Assembly (NCBI GenBank): GCA_002792275.1 | Contig: PFOA01000089.1 | Coordinates: 1-7,561 of the forward strand | Reading direction: 5' to 3' | Source: Candidatus Saccharibacteria bacterium CG_4_10_14_0_2_um_filter_52_9 | GTDB lineage: Bacteria; Patescibacteriota; Saccharimonadia; Saccharimonadales; UBA4665 | DNA: 7,561 bases | Shown: positions 1 to 5,728 of the stretch, one piece after another | Layout of the letters: each line of letters begins with the position of its first letter | Position numbering within the stretch: the first letter of the stretch is position 1 | Position numbers and translations under genes: made by a program | Notes under the pieces: model-generated | The model's database searches: none | Seen by the model: only the letters and a program-made list of their open reading frames with translations | Told to the model about the DNA's origin: nothing

Positions 1-1218
1 CCTGAGCTGGCAACTGATTATTCATTGCCTTTGGGCGACCTGCTCAAGCAGAGCCCGGATCTCCAGACCTACCACCCCACAACAGTGCTGGAAACCGGCT
101 GGGACATCTTGTTTTTCTGGGTAGCCCGCATGATTCTGGCCACCACTTATGCCACCGGCCAGGTGCCGTTTAAAACCATTTACCTGCACGGCCTGGTGCG
201 CACCGAGGACGGCAAAAAGATGAGCAAAAGCCATCCCGAAACCATCATTGATCCGTTGGAAATTATCCCCCGGTACGGCACCGATGCCTTGCGGTTTGCA
301 GTTATTCAAAACACCTCGCCGGGCAACGACCAGCGACTAGGTAAAACCAAGATTATTGCCAACCGCAACTTCGCCAATAAGATCTGGAATGTGGCGCGCT
401 ATATCGAAGATATCATCGGTGATAATCCGGAAAGGGCAGGGGCTAAACCGACGTCTGCCGCCGATCACTGGATATTGAGTAAATTACAACAGTCACAAGA
501 GAAGATTCATGGCGATTTAGACAATTATCACTTCGGTGAGGCCTACGATACGCTGTACCACTTCATTTGGGATGACCTGGCCGATTGGTACATTGAAGCC
601 AGCAAAGCCGAACCCAATAAGCCGCTGTTGGCCTATTTGCTGGAGCAGGTTCTGGTGCTGGTGCACCCCTTTGCACCCTTCCTGACCGAAACCATCTGGC
701 AGACCTTGGCCTGGGAGAAGGATTCGCTCTTAGCCGCCCGTCAATCCGAAAAAATCATCGGCCACGACGGCAAGCGAGCCGCCGAGTTTACAGAGATTCA
801 GGCTATCGTCAGCGAAGCCCGTTTTATCACCAACGCTCTGAAAGTCGCTGGTGCCACGCTGTATTACACCGACGTGCCGTTCCTGAAAGACAACGCTGCA
901 ACTATCAAGCATCTGGCCCGGCTGCAAGATGTCACCGAAGTTACTGATGGTACCGGCCTGTTCCTGACGGCTACTCGCCACAAAGCCTGGCTGGATATCG
1001 ATAAAAGCACCGCCCAGTCTTACGCCAAAGAACTCGATGCTAAGCGCCAACAGCAGACGGCCAGCATTCAACAGCTGGAAAGCCGCATGGCCAACAAAGA
1101 ATACGTTAAAAACGCTCCAAAAGCGGTTGTAGGCCAAACCAAAGACCAGCTCAAGGCCGCGCAGGAGTTATTGGCAACCCTGGACGCCGAATACCAACGT
1201 TTCGGCAATTCTAACTAA
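1..1218 (+). CDS. valS: Valyl-tRNA synthetase, C-terminal part (5' end outside window)
   Basis: Class I aminoacyl-tRNA synthetase that charges tRNA-Val in the cytoplasm. The frame is open from base 1, so the gene starts upstream; 405 residues are visible. The catalytic-domain end is seen in the stretch VLETGWDILFFWVARM, which is diagnostic for ValRS, and in the KMSKS loop (bases 217-231), which binds ATP during activation. It is followed by the RNFANKIWNVARY segment and the helical anticodon-binding domain (about residues 155-300, beginning near ADHWILSKL). The last 69 residues are charged, helical and contain NKEYVKNAPKAVV, which matches the C-terminal coiled-coil tRNA-binding arm of ValRS. 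The C-terminus therefore looks complete and undamaged. The HIGH motif and editing domain lie outside the window. The TAA stop overlaps the stop of the convergent XRE-HAD gene by four bases, leaving no intergenic space for a terminator. Confidence 0.97.
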   Translation, partial: PELATDYSLPLGDLLKQSPDLQTYHPTTVLETGWDILFFWVARMILATTYATGQVPFKTIYLHGLVRTEDGKKMSKSHPETIIDPLEIIPRYGTDALRFAVIQNTSPGNDQRLGKTKIIANRNFANKIWNVARYIEDIIGDNPERAGAKPTSAADHWILSKLQQSQEKIHGDLDNYHFGEAYDTLYHFIWDDLADWYIEASKAEPNKPLLAYLLEQVLVLVHPFAPFLTETIWQTLAWEKDSLLAARQSEKIIGHDGKRAAEFTEIQAIVSEARFITNALKVAGATLYYTDVPFLKDNAATIKHLARLQDVTEVTDGTGLFLTATRHKAWLDIDKSTAQSYAKELDAKRQQQTASIQQLESRMANKEYVKNAPKAVVGQTKDQLKAAQELLATLDAEYQRFGNSN

Positions 1219-2066
1219 TCTTCGGCGGGTTCGAGAGCTTCGCGGGCCCGGGCAACCGATTCCTCAATCCGGGCGTCGTCAAACGATAGGACATGCCAGC
1301 CGTGTTTTTCGGCGGCCATCAGGTTGCCGCGGTCATCGTCTATCAGCATGATTTCGCCGGCCGGAACGGCGGCTTGCTTCTGGGCGATTTCGTAGATCTT
1401 CGGCTCGGGCTTCATTGCTCCCACCTCTGAAGAATCAATAATGGCATCGTAGGCCAGGTTAGGCAGCTGGCCACTGCGTCGCATGGCAGCCAGCAAACCC
1501 GGAGCAATATTACTCATTAAGCCGATGCGGTAATGTTCGGCTGCCCAGGCTAGTAGCTCCTGCATGGCGACTACCGGCTCAACCGCCGCCAGATAGTAAT
1601 CAGGCCAGTTAACAGCTTCCACGCCCAGGCGCTCGGCCAGCTTGGCATTGAGGTCGCCGACACTCATAACACCGCGGTTAACGTCGTCGTTGTAGTGCCA
1701 GTAGGCGGTTTCGATAATGTCCGAGCGAACCCCGGTATCTTCGGCCAGTTTGGCAAAAGCGCGCTGGTAAAAATGCACCAGGCAGCCGTTGACGTCAAAA
1801 TAAATAAAGCCGGCACCGCCCTTGGTTTTGAGCAACGTCCGATTGGTTCTAACAGGGACAGTTTGGCCCATCAGCTCGTCCAAGCCGACGTTCAGGGCAC
1901 CGGCGATGGCTTGAATGGTAAAGATTGAGGGCGCCTTGATGGCGCCGCGCTCAATCTTCGTCAAGGTCGAGAAACTTAAGGAGGCCTGATGGCACAACTG
2001 TTGCTGCGTTAAACCGGCCGCTTGCCGCGCGCCCTGCAATTGTTTGCCCAACCCCCTCTCATCCAT
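1215..2066 (-). CDS. XRE-family helix-turn-helix fused to HAD-like hydrolase
   Basis: A 283-residue two-domain protein. Residues about 7-64 form an XRE/Cro-type helix-turn-helix (GLTQQQLCHQASLS, then TLTKIERGAIKAPS), a DNA-binding domain. Residues about 86-265 form a HAD superfamily domain resembling subfamily IA. Motif I is FDVNGCLV with nucleophile Asp91, motif II is GLMSN with Ser185, motif III is KPEPKIYE with Lys219, and motif IV is LIDDDRGN with Asp243-245. The second Asp of the usual DxD motif I is Asn93 here, which removes the general acid/base of HAD phosphatases. The protein may therefore bind a phosphorylated ligand rather than hydrolyse it, or have altered chemistry. My reading is a ligand- or metabolite-responsive regulator, possibly autoregulatory, since repeats lie at its own promoter. 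The ATG at 2066 sits 6 bases after a TATGAT hexamer and no earlier in-frame start is as well placed. Domain calls are firm; substrate and regulon are unknown. Confidence 0.9.
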   Translation of the reverse strand: MDERGLGKQLQGARQAAGLTQQQLCHQASLSFSTLTKIERGAIKAPSIFTIQAIAGALNVGLDELMGQTVPVRTNRTLLKTKGGAGFIYFDVNGCLVHFYQRAFAKLAEDTGVRSDIIETAYWHYNDDVNRGVMSVGDLNAKLAERLGVEAVNWPDYYLAAVEPVVAMQELLAWAAEHYRIGLMSNIAPGLLAAMRRSGQLPNLAYDAIIDSSEVGAMKPEPKIYEIAQKQAAVPAGEIMLIDDDRGNLMAAEKHGWHVLSFDDARIEESVARAREALEPAED

Positions 2067-2072
2067 GGCCTG

Positions 2073-2078
2073 ATCATA
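2073..2078 (-). promoter_or_regulatory. Extended -10 element of the XRE-HAD gene
   Basis: On the minus strand the bases read TGG-TATGAT, a TGn extended -10, ending 6 bases before the ATG at 2066. Transcription would start at or next to the ATG, giving a leaderless mRNA. No good -35 hexamer is seen, which fits an extended -10 promoter. Confidence 0.55.
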
Positions 2079-2079
2079 C

Positions 2080-2115
2080 CAGCCAATCAGCCAAAAAACT
2101 AGTACTAAATGGCTG
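2080..2115. repeat. CAGCCAA direct repeats plus inverted copy, possible operator
   Basis: CAGCCAA occurs twice in tandem (2080-2086 and 2088-2094) with one base between. An inverted partner TGGCTG lies at 2110-2115, making a perfect 6-bp inverted repeat with 2088-2093. The set fills the space between the stop of the 58-residue gene and the -10 of the XRE-HAD gene, with a T6 run on the minus strand inside the loop. The position, directly over the promoter spacer of a gene encoding a helix-turn-helix protein, suits an autoregulatory operator. A weak transcription-stop structure for the upstream gene is the alternative. Confidence 0.4.
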
Positions 2116-2292
2116 CTAAATGTGTAGAACGTAAGTCAGAATGGTGTAGAAGAACAGGGAAGTGATCACAAATATAACGCCCAGAACCGTCCAGACGCTC
2201 TGGCTGTTGCCGTAACCAACGCGCCGGCCGATCCGGCTGTAGCACCAGGCAGACACTCCGGCTCCAAAAAATACCGACATAAGAAAATTCAT
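2116..2292 (-). CDS. Small two-helix membrane protein, 58 residues
   Basis: An uninterrupted ATG-to-TAG frame encodes 58 residues, beginning MNFLMSVFFGAGVSAW and ending TILTYVLHI. Residues about 2-17 are hydrophobic, a basic polar turn follows (CYSRIGRRVGYGNSQS, about 17-32), and residues about 33-56 form a second hydrophobic helix. By the positive-inside rule the RIGRR loop would be cytoplasmic, making a helical hairpin with both ends outside. The start lies 14 bases after the HIT stop codon and 6 bases after a TACAAT hexamer. Codon choice and composition resemble the neighbours, and the frame fills the HIT to XRE-HAD gap neatly, which supports a real gene. I recognise no family or function. 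Partner or accessory roles at the membrane are possible but nothing in the sequence points to one. Confidence 0.75.
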   Translation of the reverse strand: MNFLMSVFFGAGVSAWCYSRIGRRVGYGNSQSVWTVLGVIFVITSLFFYTILTYVLHI

Positions 2293-2298
2293 AAGTGT

Positions 2299-2304
2299 AT
2301 TGTA
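2299..2304 (-). promoter_or_regulatory. -10 element of the 58-residue membrane protein gene
   Basis: TACAAT on the minus strand, followed by 6 bases (ACACTT) and then the ATG at 2292. It sits in the 14-base gap after the HIT gene, so it would be an internal promoter giving a leaderless transcript. No clear -35 hexamer is visible inside the end of the HIT gene. Confidence 0.45.
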
Positions 2305-2306
2305 AC

Positions 2307-2699
2307 CTAAAAGGCCAGCTTCTTGGCCATCTCGGCTAAGGCAGCGTGATCGGGCTTGGCAAGCATGTTACGTTCCACATGAAACTCGTCGAGTGTGCTA
2401 AAAGGGAAGACGTGCACGTGGGCGTGCGGCACATCCAACCCCAGTACTTGCTCGCCAACGTAGACTTTGTCGAGCACGTCATTGATCCGTTGCGCCACTT
2501 TCTTGCAAGTAGCCATGACAGCCTTATAATCCTCATCATCCAGATCCCACAGGAATTCAATCTGTTTCTTAGGAATCACCAGTGTATGACCCGGCTGTTT
2601 GGGGTGAATATCCAAAAAGGCCAGCGTCTTATCGTCCTCGTAGATCTTGTAGCAGGGGATCTCGCCCTTAACAATCCTGGTAAAAATACTGTCTTCCAT
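2307..2699 (-). CDS. HIT-family (histidine triad) nucleotide-binding protein
   Basis: A 130-residue protein of the HIT superfamily, whose members hydrolyse or transfer nucleoside monophosphates (AMP-lysine, Ap4A-type and related substrates). The triad is PHAHVHVFPF with His92, His94 and His96; in the family, the middle His of the triad is the nucleophile. The N-terminal fold is typical: SIFTRIVKGEIPCYKIYEDD, then FLDIHPKQPGHTLVIPKKQ. Length is normal for a HIT protein. The reading frame is open upstream to an ATG at 2885, but those extra 62 residues have no HIT character and cover the palindromic intergenic region. The chosen ATG (2699) gives the normal family N-terminus and lies 6 bases after a consensus TATAAT. 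It is the first gene of the minus-strand set with the 58-residue protein and XRE-HAD. The natural substrate cannot be told from the sequence. Confidence 0.93.
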   Translation of the reverse strand: MEDSIFTRIVKGEIPCYKIYEDDKTLAFLDIHPKQPGHTLVIPKKQIEFLWDLDDEDYKAVMATCKKVAQRINDVLDKVYVGEQVLGLDVPHAHVHVFPFSTLDEFHVERNMLAKPDHAALAEMAKKLAF

Positions 2700-2705
2700 A
2701 CCTAA

Positions 2706-2711
2706 ATTATA
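2706..2711 (-). promoter_or_regulatory. Consensus -10 (TATAAT) of the HIT gene
   Basis: A perfect TATAAT on the minus strand, followed by TTAGGT and the ATG at 2699. The 6-base gap places the transcription start at the ATG. There is no recognisable -35 hexamer 16-18 bases upstream. This hexamer also supports the shorter HIT start. Confidence 0.65.
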
Positions 2712-2763
2712 CATCGCCCTGCCGGCTTCCTTTTGGGCTCGCCCATACAATAGACGCACAATG

Positions 2764-2780
2764 GCAGTACATTGTACTGC
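2764..2780. promoter_or_regulatory. 17-bp perfect palindrome, operator-like
   Basis: GCAGTACA-T-TGTACTGC: two perfect 8-bp arms around one central base. Such a compact dyad fits binding of a homodimeric repressor or activator. It is about 55 bases upstream of the HIT -10 and about 185 bases upstream of the SGNH start. Confidence 0.5.
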
Positions 2781-2798
2781 TGTCTTGGGTTTCCGGGG

Positions 2799-2821
2799 GC
2801 GTGTATACGCCGTATATACGC
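2799..2821. promoter_or_regulatory. 23-bp near-perfect palindrome, operator-like
   Basis: Two 11-bp arms surround a central C at 2810. Ten of the eleven pairs are Watson-Crick; the exception is G2803 against T2817. The arms contain the alternating core GTATACG and CGTATATACG. A transcribed hairpin would need to open at least one central pair, so a protein-binding dyad or a cruciform-prone site is more natural. Confidence 0.5.
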
Positions 2822-2926
2822 TGTAGCCACACTGTGGATGCGTTGCTGGGTGGAAGGTAGGGTCGTCTGGGCAATAAGGAATCATTAAATTATTATTAAC
2901 TTCTGTGATTTTATGGTCGCTTATGC

Positions 2927-2955
2927 TTGCTGAGCTGAGCCGGTTCAGCGATAGT
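2927..2955 (+). promoter_or_regulatory. Candidate promoter of the SGNH surface-protein gene
   Basis: TTGCTG (2927-2932), a 17-base spacer and GATAGT (2950-2955) resemble -35 and -10 hexamers with standard spacing. The -10 ends 10 bases before the ATG at 2966, so the leader would be only a few bases. Both hexamers deviate from consensus, and TATGCT at 2923 or further AT-rich sequence at 2884-2900 could serve instead. Confidence 0.35.
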
Positions 2956-2967
2956 CGTTTAGACTAT
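2934..2967 (+). other. Two adjacent inverted repeats at the SGNH gene start
   Basis: GCTGA-GCCGGT-TCAGC (2934-2949) is followed one base later by ATAGTC-GTTTA-GACTAT (2951-2967). The second includes the first two bases of the ATG at 2966-2968 in its 3' arm. If transcribed, it would fold the start codon into a hairpin; as DNA, the pair overlaps the candidate promoter and could be operators. No Shine-Dalgarno sequence is present between them and the ATG. Confidence 0.4.
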
Positions 2968-5674
2968 GAAACACGCGGCAATGACTTGGCAATGGTGGCT
3001 ACGCAGTCTGGGCTGGTTACTGGCGGCAACGCTGATTTGCATTGTTATCCTCGGCGCAGCTATGTCTGGCGCGACCACAACGGCAAAGACCCGACCCGAC
3101 TGGTCAAGCCCTGCTGTAATGGCACTTAAACGAGTCAGCACCCTGCCAAGCTCGCAGAGTGAGCCGAATTTTCTGAATAATCTGGATTGTAGTCTGGTTA
3201 CTTACAGGGTAGCCGCCACCAAAGAGATGCGTACCGGCTGTTTTACCCCGACGGCGATTGGCATGATGGATAGTGATACTGAGCTGGTGATATTTAACGG
3301 CACCGACGAGGCATTGCCCATAATAGCCTACGCCCCTCATCAGATTCTGGCTCCCTGGCCTAAGGCCATGGATCTGGTATCGCTCAGCCCGGTTAGCACC
3401 GGCGGATCACGTATTGGTTTATACAAAAACCCGGCGGCAGTATTGCAGGATCAACGCAACCTACTGCTACAACTGACATCCAAACAGATGACAGCTCCGG
3501 CCGAATTGCCGTTAACTGATAATGCGGGCCAGCCGCTGGTTATTAATGAGCAGAGCCTGGCCTTTTCGGATGGAGGCGGCTGGCTGGTGGCCGAGACTCT
3601 GAATGGCTCGTTTGTGCGAATTAATCTGGCTACGCTAGAGGTTAAGGCTTTTGCCAAGGCCTTTGGCAGTCAGGGCAGTCCGGCACTGCTGAAGTCACGA
3701 GTGGCCATTAGCGATAACGGGCAATATGTGGCGATTGCTAACGCGGCGGCTGATTCTTTTAAGGTCTACGATTTAGGCGTCTGTAGCGGTACCAGCGTAA
3801 ATTTACAGCCCGAAAACTGCCCGGCCTATGAATATAAGCCTTTTGTCAGCCAGCAAATCGCCGGCTTGCGATCGATCCGCCACCTGCGTTTTGTGAATGA
3901 CGGCCTACTCAGCTTCGAAACATCCATGGTTGACCCTACACAAGCCGGTATATATGAGCTGGCGCCGACAACCAGCATAGACTCGCTGATTGATTATCTT
4001 GGCTTGGGGGATTCCTACACCTCCGGGGAGGGAGCCTTTAACTACTCGGACGGAACCGATACTGCTAACAATAAATGCCATCTGTCGATTAAATCGTATC
4101 CCTTATTATTGGCGCGTGACATATTCAGTAATCGGGGCGGCCGGTCTGTCGCCTGCTCAGGCGCGGTTATCAACGATGTTGGCAATAACAGTGATGATTA
4201 CCGCGGCCAAGTACGTACCTATAACCCGGCACTTTTTGACTCGGTAATGACAAACTTTGTGCCGGGTTACGTTTCGCAGGAGAAGTTTGCGCGACAGTAT
4301 CAGCCCGGCGTAATCACCGCTTCGGTCGGCGGCAACGATATAGGTTTCGGCGATATCGTCAAAAGCTGTGCCATGCCGCATGTCAGTCGTCATCTTAGCG
4401 ATAATGTCTGTTTTAACACCTACGAAGACCGGCTGGAGGTGACTGAGCAGATCGACAGAACGGTGCCCCGCTGGACAGCACTGTACAAGCAACTGGCTTT
4501 GGCGTCACCGGCTAGCCGGCTCTACGCCATAGGTTATCCGGAAATCGCCGATGATACCGGCAATTGCGCCCTTAATGTTAATCTAAGCAAGAGTGAGCTC
4601 GAATTTTCTATTACTTTGGTTAACTATCTCAATAAAGCCATACAGCAGGCCACGGCCGCGGCCGGTATTACCTATGTAGATATTGATAAAGCTCTTTACG
4701 GGCATCGGCTTTGCGAAACAATCAGCAGTAACGTAGCCGTTAACGGGTTGACTGCCGGCACTGATTCCGGCATCATCGGATCCGAAAGCTACCATCCCAA
4801 CGCCCTGGGGCATGAACTGATCGAACAGGCAATTCTTAAACAAACGCATAACCTCACAATAGCTCCAGCTCCGGCCTTACCAGTAGACACATCAAACATA
4901 TTGAAGGCACCAAAAAGCGGTCGCGCAATAACTAATCGCGTACCCGTCAGCAGTCTTGTGACCCCCGTTATGGCATTGAGTAAGGTGGTGACAATTAAAG
5001 CCGGCGGCGCCCCGAACGGCCTAAAGCCACACAATACTTATAGTGTCCGCATCGACGGGTCGGTTGGCGCAGTTATTGGCACAGCCGTGGCCGACGATAC
5101 AGGTAATGTCGACACCTCGGTAACAATACCCCCCGGTACAGAACCAGGATCTCATGCCATTGACGTAACTGGCGAAAACCAGGCCGGGCAGGCCATTGAC
5201 CTGACTACTCCTATTTACTTGCCAGCCAGCAACAGCGACGCTGACGATGACGGGATTCCTGATACTACCGACTCGTGTCCGACGGCAATCAATAGCGGCA
5301 TCGATACCGACAAAGACCATATTGATGATACCTGCGACGGCTTTATAGGCGTCGCACCCGGTTCAGGTAGTGGCTCTAGCACTCCATCGTGGACAGCCGC
5401 AGTTAGTGGGCAGCTGCTATTGCCGCCAGCTGTCACAATAGCAGGGAAGTTTAATGCTTCGCGGCCGGCTGGTCACCGTCTTGATACAAAATCTTTGCAG
5501 CCAACTATGCCTTCGGCGATTGCTTCCGTCCAACGCCACCATAAGCAAAGCAGGCTCTCACATGAACTGCTGGTTCCTATTTTGGGGAGCCTCGTGTTGC
5601 TGGCTGGCTGGTGGCTTTGGTATTTTGGGTGGTGGCCAAGCAGGCCGCTTTATGTAATATCGACTAGAAGTTAG
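2966..5674 (+). CDS. Membrane-anchored surface SGNH/GDSL esterase with Ig-like and TSP3 calcium repeats
   Basis: A 902-residue surface protein. Residues about 10-33 are a signal peptide or N-terminal anchor. Residues about 190-275 include two blade-like segments (LAFSDGGGWLVAE and VAISDNGQYVAIA) suggesting a partial or divergent beta-propeller in the N-terminal region. Residues about 344-630 are an SGNH hydrolase of the Streptomyces esterase/phospholipase (SEST-like) type: block I GDSYTSGEG with nucleophile Ser350, block II ACSGA (Gly399), block III GGND with Asn457, and block V with His610 in ESYHPNALGH. Six cysteines in this domain (371, 397, 468, 482, 534, 583) fit three disulfides. An Ig-like beta region follows (about 667-753), then thrombospondin type 3-like repeats (DADDDGIPDTTDSCP and GIDTDKDHIDDTCD, about 757-791), a Gly/Ser linker, and a C-terminal membrane helix (about 868-890). 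It likely hydrolyses esters or lipids outside the cell; the substrate is unknown. The frame has a TAG at 2960, so the start cannot lie further upstream; Met6 (2981) is an alternative. Confidence 0.9.
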   Translation: MKHAAMTWQWWLRSLGWLLAATLICIVILGAAMSGATTTAKTRPDWSSPAVMALKRVSTLPSSQSEPNFLNNLDCSLVTYRVAATKEMRTGCFTPTAIGMMDSDTELVIFNGTDEALPIIAYAPHQILAPWPKAMDLVSLSPVSTGGSRIGLYKNPAAVLQDQRNLLLQLTSKQMTAPAELPLTDNAGQPLVINEQSLAFSDGGGWLVAETLNGSFVRINLATLEVKAFAKAFGSQGSPALLKSRVAISDNGQYVAIANAAADSFKVYDLGVCSGTSVNLQPENCPAYEYKPFVSQQIAGLRSIRHLRFVNDGLLSFETSMVDPTQAGIYELAPTTSIDSLIDYLGLGDSYTSGEGAFNYSDGTDTANNKCHLSIKSYPLLLARDIFSNRGGRSVACSGAVINDVGNNSDDYRGQVRTYNPALFDSVMTNFVPGYVSQEKFARQYQPGVITASVGGNDIGFGDIVKSCAMPHVSRHLSDNVCFNTYEDRLEVTEQIDRTVPRWTALYKQLALASPASRLYAIGYPEIADDTGNCALNVNLSKSELEFSITLVNYLNKAIQQATAAAGITYVDIDKALYGHRLCETISSNVAVNGLTAGTDSGIIGSESYHPNALGHELIEQAILKQTHNLTIAPAPALPVDTSNILKAPKSGRAITNRVPVSSLVTPVMALSKVVTIKAGGAPNGLKPHNTYSVRIDGSVGAVIGTAVADDTGNVDTSVTIPPGTEPGSHAIDVTGENQAGQAIDLTTPIYLPASNSDADDDGIPDTTDSCPTAINSGIDTDKDHIDDTCDGFIGVAPGSGSGSSTPSWTAAVSGQLLLPPAVTIAGKFNASRPAGHRLDTKSLQPTMPSAIASVQRHHKQSRLSHELLVPILGSLVLLAGWWLWYFGWWPSRPLYVISTRS

Positions 5675-5694
5675 TGAGTTAAACAAAAAGTTTC

Positions 5695-5721
5695 TTGAAT
5701 CGTGGGGGCATCGGCTACAAT
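5695..5721 (+). promoter_or_regulatory. Promoter of the 393-residue membrane protein gene
   Basis: TTGAAT (5695-5700), a 15-base spacer and TACAAT (5716-5721), followed by 7 bases and the ATG at 5729. It lies in the 54-base gap after the SGNH gene and again predicts a leaderless mRNA. The spacer is a little short. It also argues for the ATG over an in-frame GTG at 5702. Confidence 0.5.
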
Positions 5722-5728
5722 ATTGCTT

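Larger units (their letters stand above)
2734..2837. repeat. Cluster of four perfect or near-perfect palindromes in a divergent intergenic region
   Basis: Four different inverted repeats follow one another: TGGGC-TC-GCCCA (2734-2745), a 17-bp one (2764-2780), a 23-bp one (2799-2821) and CCACA-C-TGTGG (2827-2837). They lie between the HIT promoter (-) and the SGNH gene (+), in about 100 bases, and do not share a common sequence. Three have a single-base centre, as in operator dyads rather than RNA hairpins, which need a loop. None is followed by a T run in terminator position. Multiple regulator sites are the simplest reading; no regulator can be assigned. Confidence 0.55.

Noticed and set aside
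2764..2821. Palindromes as CRISPR repeats or as insertion-sequence ends
   Set aside because: The palindromes differ from each other, are not regularly spaced repeats, and flank no transposase.
2700..2885. 62-residue N-terminal extension of the HIT protein starting at an ATG at 2885
   Set aside because: The extension has no HIT character, covers the palindrome cluster, and a TATAAT 6 bases before the internal ATG at 2699 marks a better start.
2905..3129. 74-codon plus-strand frame overlapping the start of the SGNH gene
   Set aside because: It is in another frame over the signal-peptide region, with no recognisable protein features, whereas the SGNH frame has clear motifs.
5702..5728. GTG start adding nine residues to the 393-residue membrane protein
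   Set aside because: The added bases contain the TACAAT hexamer, and the ATG at 5729 gives a normal basic N-terminus before the first helix.
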